The position numbers and the translations under genes were made by a program. A stretch of DNA of 36,739 nt from positions 1-36,739 of the forward strand of contig CANRET010000016.1 in assembly GCA_947629715.1 (NCBI GenBank), in the 5' to 3' direction. The DNA is from an uncultured Akkermansia sp. (GTDB taxonomy: Bacteria; Verrucomicrobiota; Verrucomicrobiia; Verrucomicrobiales; Akkermansiaceae). A model generated the notes under the pieces. That model did no database searches. It was not told where the DNA came from and saw only the letters and a program-made list of their open reading frames with translations. Within the stretch, counting starts at the first letter, position 1, and each line of letters starts with the position of its first letter. Shown here in pieces: positions 34,090 to 36,739 of the stretch.

Positions 34090-34578
34090 ATGATGACTTA
34101 TCCGAAAACTGCAAGGGAGGTGCGAGTTGGAGACGCCGTTTGGATCAACGATGGACGGTGGCTTGTTCGCGTGGTGAGGCTCACTCGAGCAAGTTGTCCG
34201 AATGAGAAAGAAGGATTCTATTTCTCCTATGAAGCGAGTGAGAAATATGGAGAGTCATTTGGATTTATGCCAAAAGCGCAGATGCAGGGGGACGGGGTTT
34301 GTCCTCTGACAGGGGAGGAAGAGTTGGGGGTGAGACTACTTATCCATAAATTGGCAATAGAATACGGTCTCTCTGAACATGATTTGCATTATTCTCTCTC
34401 ATACCGCATGCACGCTGATGGAAATAATGACGCTTTTGATTGGAAAATAGGGGTGATCAATGGAAAACAAATGGGGAAAATGAGACGGTTCATCTATCAT
34501 GAAAAAGAGGATCGATTTGAAGAACTTCAACAAATAGATGGACAAATGATGGACCTATTTGTCTGGGCCGTTCAATGA
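34090..34578 (+). CDS. Hypothetical protein (162 aa)
   Basis: The frame starts at ATG 34090 (or 34093) after GGAGAAGGAAG, a good ribosome binding site. The N-terminal part, VRVGDAVWINDGRWLVRVVRL, looks like a small beta-barrel or SH3-like strand set; the rest (LLIHKLAIEYGLSEHDLHYS, RFIYHEKEDRFEELQQID) is mixed alpha/beta. There is no signal peptide. No family is recognised. It is 10 bp upstream of the next gene, so they are likely co-transcribed. Confidence 0.66.
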   Translation: MMTYPKTAREVRVGDAVWINDGRWLVRVVRLTRASCPNEKEGFYFSYEASEKYGESFGFMPKAQMQGDGVCPLTGEEELGVRLLIHKLAIEYGLSEHDLHYSLSYRMHADGNNDAFDWKIGVINGKQMGKMRRFIYHEKEDRFEELQQIDGQMMDLFVWAVQ

Positions 34579-34588
34579 AAATCAGGTA

Positions 34589-35065
34589 ATGACAGAGGAA
34601 CAATATAAAGAGATTTCAAAATGGGGATGTTTCTGGTTCCGCAGTGGAGGCGAAACTAAGGCTCTGTTTTTAATGAATAGTTCTCTGTATGTTGACCACG
34701 AGTCAAGCTCGAATGATCGTTCATGCCGTTTGGTTTGTTCATCTTGTCCATTCTGCAACAATGCGGATGTTTCTCTCTCACTCAAGACTCTTGACTCAGT
34801 TCGGTCGATGACAGATCGTGAAATTTCGTTTGTTGTCATCATGTTCCACTATCTTGCCGGGCACTTGAGAAGAAAAATTGATTTAGAAAGAAATGCCGCA
34901 ATGCTTTCGTACAATGACTGTGCAACCGACTGTGTGTGGCGCATGTCTTTCATAGATTCCTCTCCTTCTTCTACGAGGCAATATTATCTTCTCTTTGAAT
35001 CGGATTTGCATATAGAGGAAGATGTAATTTCAAATGGCAGGCGAAGGGACTGCGCTTCATCGTAA
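34589..35065 (+). CDS. Hypothetical protein with Cys cluster (158 aa)
   Basis: From ATG 34589 (MTEEQYKEISKWG) the protein contains CRLVCSSCPFCNNADVS, a Cys-rich segment with C-x3-C-x2-C-x2-C spacing that could bind a metal. DREISFVVIMFHYLAGHLRRK is a hydrophobic helix, and the end is polar. It has no signal peptide. A TTG ten codons earlier is open but overlaps the previous gene. I recognise no family. It lies in the same short cluster as the genes on either side. Confidence 0.6.
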   Translation: MTEEQYKEISKWGCFWFRSGGETKALFLMNSSLYVDHESSSNDRSCRLVCSSCPFCNNADVSLSLKTLDSVRSMTDREISFVVIMFHYLAGHLRRKIDLERNAAMLSYNDCATDCVWRMSFIDSSPSSTRQYYLLFESDLHIEEDVISNGRRRDCASS

Positions 35066-35097
35066 TTGTATGGAAAAATTGGCTAGAGCGCGAAGAA

Positions 35098-35301
35098 ATG
35101 AAACAGAAAATACCAAGGCATTTGAGAAAGGAACTGAAGGAGTTCCATCGAACTCTGCAGGATCACACCCAGTGGGAGAAGAGGAACCTTCCTCTTCGCG
35201 CGCGGGAGAGTACGGATGAGATCCTCAAAGAACTCAAAATGGAGATTGTGGAGGCATTCGCCGGGGTGACGTGTCACACGGAATACAAGGTTTCAATGTA
35301 G
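35098..35301 (+). CDS. Small hypothetical protein (67 aa)
   Basis: The frame begins MKQKIPRHLRKELKEFHRTL and is rich in Lys, Arg and Glu, predicted all-helical. GCGAAGAA upstream is a weak ribosome binding site. It follows the Cys-cluster gene by 32 bp on the same strand. No family is recognised. It may be a real small gene or a remnant; its codon use looks like that of its neighbours. Confidence 0.4.
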   Translation: MKQKIPRHLRKELKEFHRTLQDHTQWEKRNLPLRARESTDEILKELKMEIVEAFAGVTCHTEYKVSM

Positions 35302-35337
35302 CATTTGCAAGAGAATGGGGAGGGATTATGTGCTCCG

Positions 35338-35865
35338 ATGAATTTTATGATTACCTATCCTCCAATGAGGAACGGGATGATTGGCACAGGTTTGCTCCTA
35401 ATGTTCGATATGGCTAAGGCAAAGGAGCAACTCACATTGAGTGATGAAAAAGCAAGGATCGGAGAGCTTGAGGCACTGCTTGCCTTGGCGCGTACGTACG
35501 CGGATGGACAGAGCCAAAGCGCCAGATGTAAGCATCTTTATACGGCAGTTGTCGTGGCCGCGCTTGAAAAGGGGAATGCGTGTGCAAAGCGAATAGTGGC
35601 AGAATGGCACACGAAAGCAGCCGAGCAAAATGATGTGGAGGCGATGATGCTTTTGGCTGATATGTATATGAATGATGAATTCCGGTTTCAAGATCTTGAG
35701 AAGGGAGTGTATTGGTTGAAGAAAGCGGCGGCAGCTGGTGACCAAGAAGCGAAAGAGAAGCTGAAGCGCTTCGAAAAAAGAGCAAAAGAAGAAAGAGCCT
35801 TCCGAGGAAAAAATGAAGAAGATGGAGAAAAAACTGGCAAGAAGGTCAAAACTGGGGTAAAGTGA
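35338..35865 (+). CDS. Internally deleted copy of the Sel1 immunity-like gene
   Basis: From MFDMAKAKEQLT onward the protein repeats the gene at 22637, but about 142 residues (equivalent to 22720-23147) are missing. MFDMAKAKEQLT joins directly to SDEKARIGELEALLALARTYADG. The C-terminal Sel1 part is nearly the same, then a 30-residue Lys/Glu tail (KRAKEERAFRGKNEEDGEKT) replaces the stop, because the equivalent of TGA at 23489 is AGA here. The N-terminus is new (MNFMITYPPMRNGMIGTG) with no convincing signal peptide, so export is doubtful. The start is uncertain (TTG 35305 and ATG 35401 are possible). It is probably an orphan or decayed immunity gene. Confidence 0.66.
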   Translation: MNFMITYPPMRNGMIGTGLLLMFDMAKAKEQLTLSDEKARIGELEALLALARTYADGQSQSARCKHLYTAVVVAALEKGNACAKRIVAEWHTKAAEQNDVEAMMLLADMYMNDEFRFQDLEKGVYWLKKAAAAGDQEAKEKLKRFEKRAKEERAFRGKNEEDGEKTGKKVKTGVK

Positions 35866-35942
35866 CGATGAATCAATGATGTCAAAACGCTCCGGAAGTG
35901 TTTTCACCTCCAATCTTACGAGAAGTTTTTACCACAAATACC

Positions 35943-36739
35943 ATGAAAAAAATTCTTATCTCATTTTTCTTCTTCTCCCTCATAGGCCTGACGGCAGGAG
36001 AGGATTTACAGAAATTGCCGCTGCCTGAGCTGGAACAGCAGGCGGAGGCAGGAGGAGCGGAGGCGCAGACCGAGTTAGCGCGCAGGTATGCGTACGGGGA
36101 AGGAGTACCGCAGGACTATGATAAGTGCTATAAGCTGGCTGTTCAGGCGGCTGAGAAAGGAAATGCGCGGGCGATGCGGATGATTTCCACTTGTTATGCG
36201 CACGGCATCGGTGGAGTGGAAAGGGATATGCAAAAGGCATTGGAATGGACCAAGCGTGCTGCTGACGCGGGAGATATTGTTTCCTTGGGCAATATTGGAG
36301 CGATGTATTATCAGGGCATGGGGGTAGAGCGAGACGAGAAAAAGGGGCTCCAAATGCTTGAGCAAGCGGCAGGGGCAGGAGATGCAGGCGCAAAGAGTAA
36401 CTTGGCTGTTATATACCTCAAAGGGATGGGCGTGACGAAGGATCAGAAGAAGGGAGTGTCACTTTTGAGGGAGGCGGCGGATGCCGGAAGCGTTACGGCA
36501 AAGGGCGTTCTAGGCGTCATGTACCTCAAAGGGGAAGGTGTGGCGAAAGATGAGGAGAAAGGCTTGCCGCTTGTGCGAGAGGCGGCAGAGGCAGGAGACG
36601 CGCAGGCACAAGTTAATCTTGGATATGCGTACGAGCACGGAATTGGGGGGCGAAAGGATATAACGAAAGCGTTTGAATGGTGGGAAGAGGCAGCCAAACG
36701 TGGAAATGTTGAAGCGCAGATCAACTTGGCCAAAATGTA
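35943..36739 (+). CDS. Exported Sel1-repeat protein, 3'-truncated by window edge
   Basis: An open frame of 265 codons runs off the right edge. It begins with a signal peptide (MKKILISFFFFSLIGLTAG) and EDLQKLPLPELEQQAEAGG, then Sel1 repeats (AQTELARRYAYGEGVPQDYD; VSLGNIGAMYYQGMGVERDE; VLGVMYLKGEGVAKDEEKG). Leader and upstream DNA match 23574-23760, so this is the second copy of the immunity-like/Sel1 pair. After the leader the first repeats differ from the first copy (VPQDYDKCYKLAVQAAEKGN), so the genes have diverged or recombined. Its function is as uncertain as that of the first copy. Confidence 0.85.
   Translation, partial: MKKILISFFFFSLIGLTAGEDLQKLPLPELEQQAEAGGAEAQTELARRYAYGEGVPQDYDKCYKLAVQAAEKGNARAMRMISTCYAHGIGGVERDMQKALEWTKRAADAGDIVSLGNIGAMYYQGMGVERDEKKGLQMLEQAAGAGDAGAKSNLAVIYLKGMGVTKDQKKGVSLLREAADAGSVTAKGVLGVMYLKGEGVAKDEEKGLPLVREAAEAGDAQAQVNLGYAYEHGIGGRKDITKAFEWWEEAAKRGNVEAQINLAKM

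Noticed and set aside
35034-35219. 61-codon frame overlapping the small gene at 35098
   Set aside because: It overlaps both neighbours and has worse context than the 35098 frame.

Overview
The window most likely comes from a diderm bacterium of the Verrucomicrobiota, possibly Akkermansia-like. Supporting signs are a MurC-MurB fusion, an FtsH with a long periplasmic domain, many genes without a clear Shine-Dalgarno site, porin-type beta-barrels, lipoproteins and RHS/Sel1 expansions. The phylum call is inference from gene content; no rRNA or marker gene confirms it.

Layout, left part (1-16.9 kb, mostly housekeeping). A truncated minus-strand gene sits at the left edge. An HxlR-type regulator is divergent from an exported NTF2-like protein. 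A DUF4143-type ATPase follows, preceded by two arrays of a 33-bp repeat. An outer-membrane beta-barrel gene has a G9 tract at its 5' end and is divergent from a Porin_O_P-like porin. Then come an aldo/keto reductase and a BASS-family transporter. A minus-strand cell-wall/division operon reads murC-murB fusion > ddl > ftsQ > djlA-like. A small lipoprotein gene and the ftsH > rsfS pair complete this part.

Right part (16.9-36.7 kb, accessory). This is a polymorphic RHS toxin locus rebuilt by recombination. A 1922-residue RHS protein ends in an L,D-transpeptidase-like (Tlde1/DUF2778-like) tip and overlaps by 4 nt a gene for an exported Sel1-repeat protein, the likely immunity protein. Downstream lie a 21-repeat Sel1 protein and two displaced RHS tips. 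The first resembles a circularly permuted papain fold and is followed by a lipoprotein. The second carries an HxxxDxxxH motif and is followed by a polytopic membrane protein. After these come an exported protein coupled to a large membrane protein, a decayed Sel1 leader, four unknown genes, and a partly deleted second copy of the immunity-Sel1 pair running off the right edge.

How it may work: the three toxin tips are unrelated to each other, but each is followed by a candidate immunity protein that is exported, lipidated or membrane-embedded. This suggests envelope-acting toxins. A 426-bp stretch of RHS core is letter-for-letter identical 6660 bp apart, which would provide homology for swapping tips. 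No secretion apparatus is encoded here. All functions are read from sequence motifs and remembered family features; no search was run.
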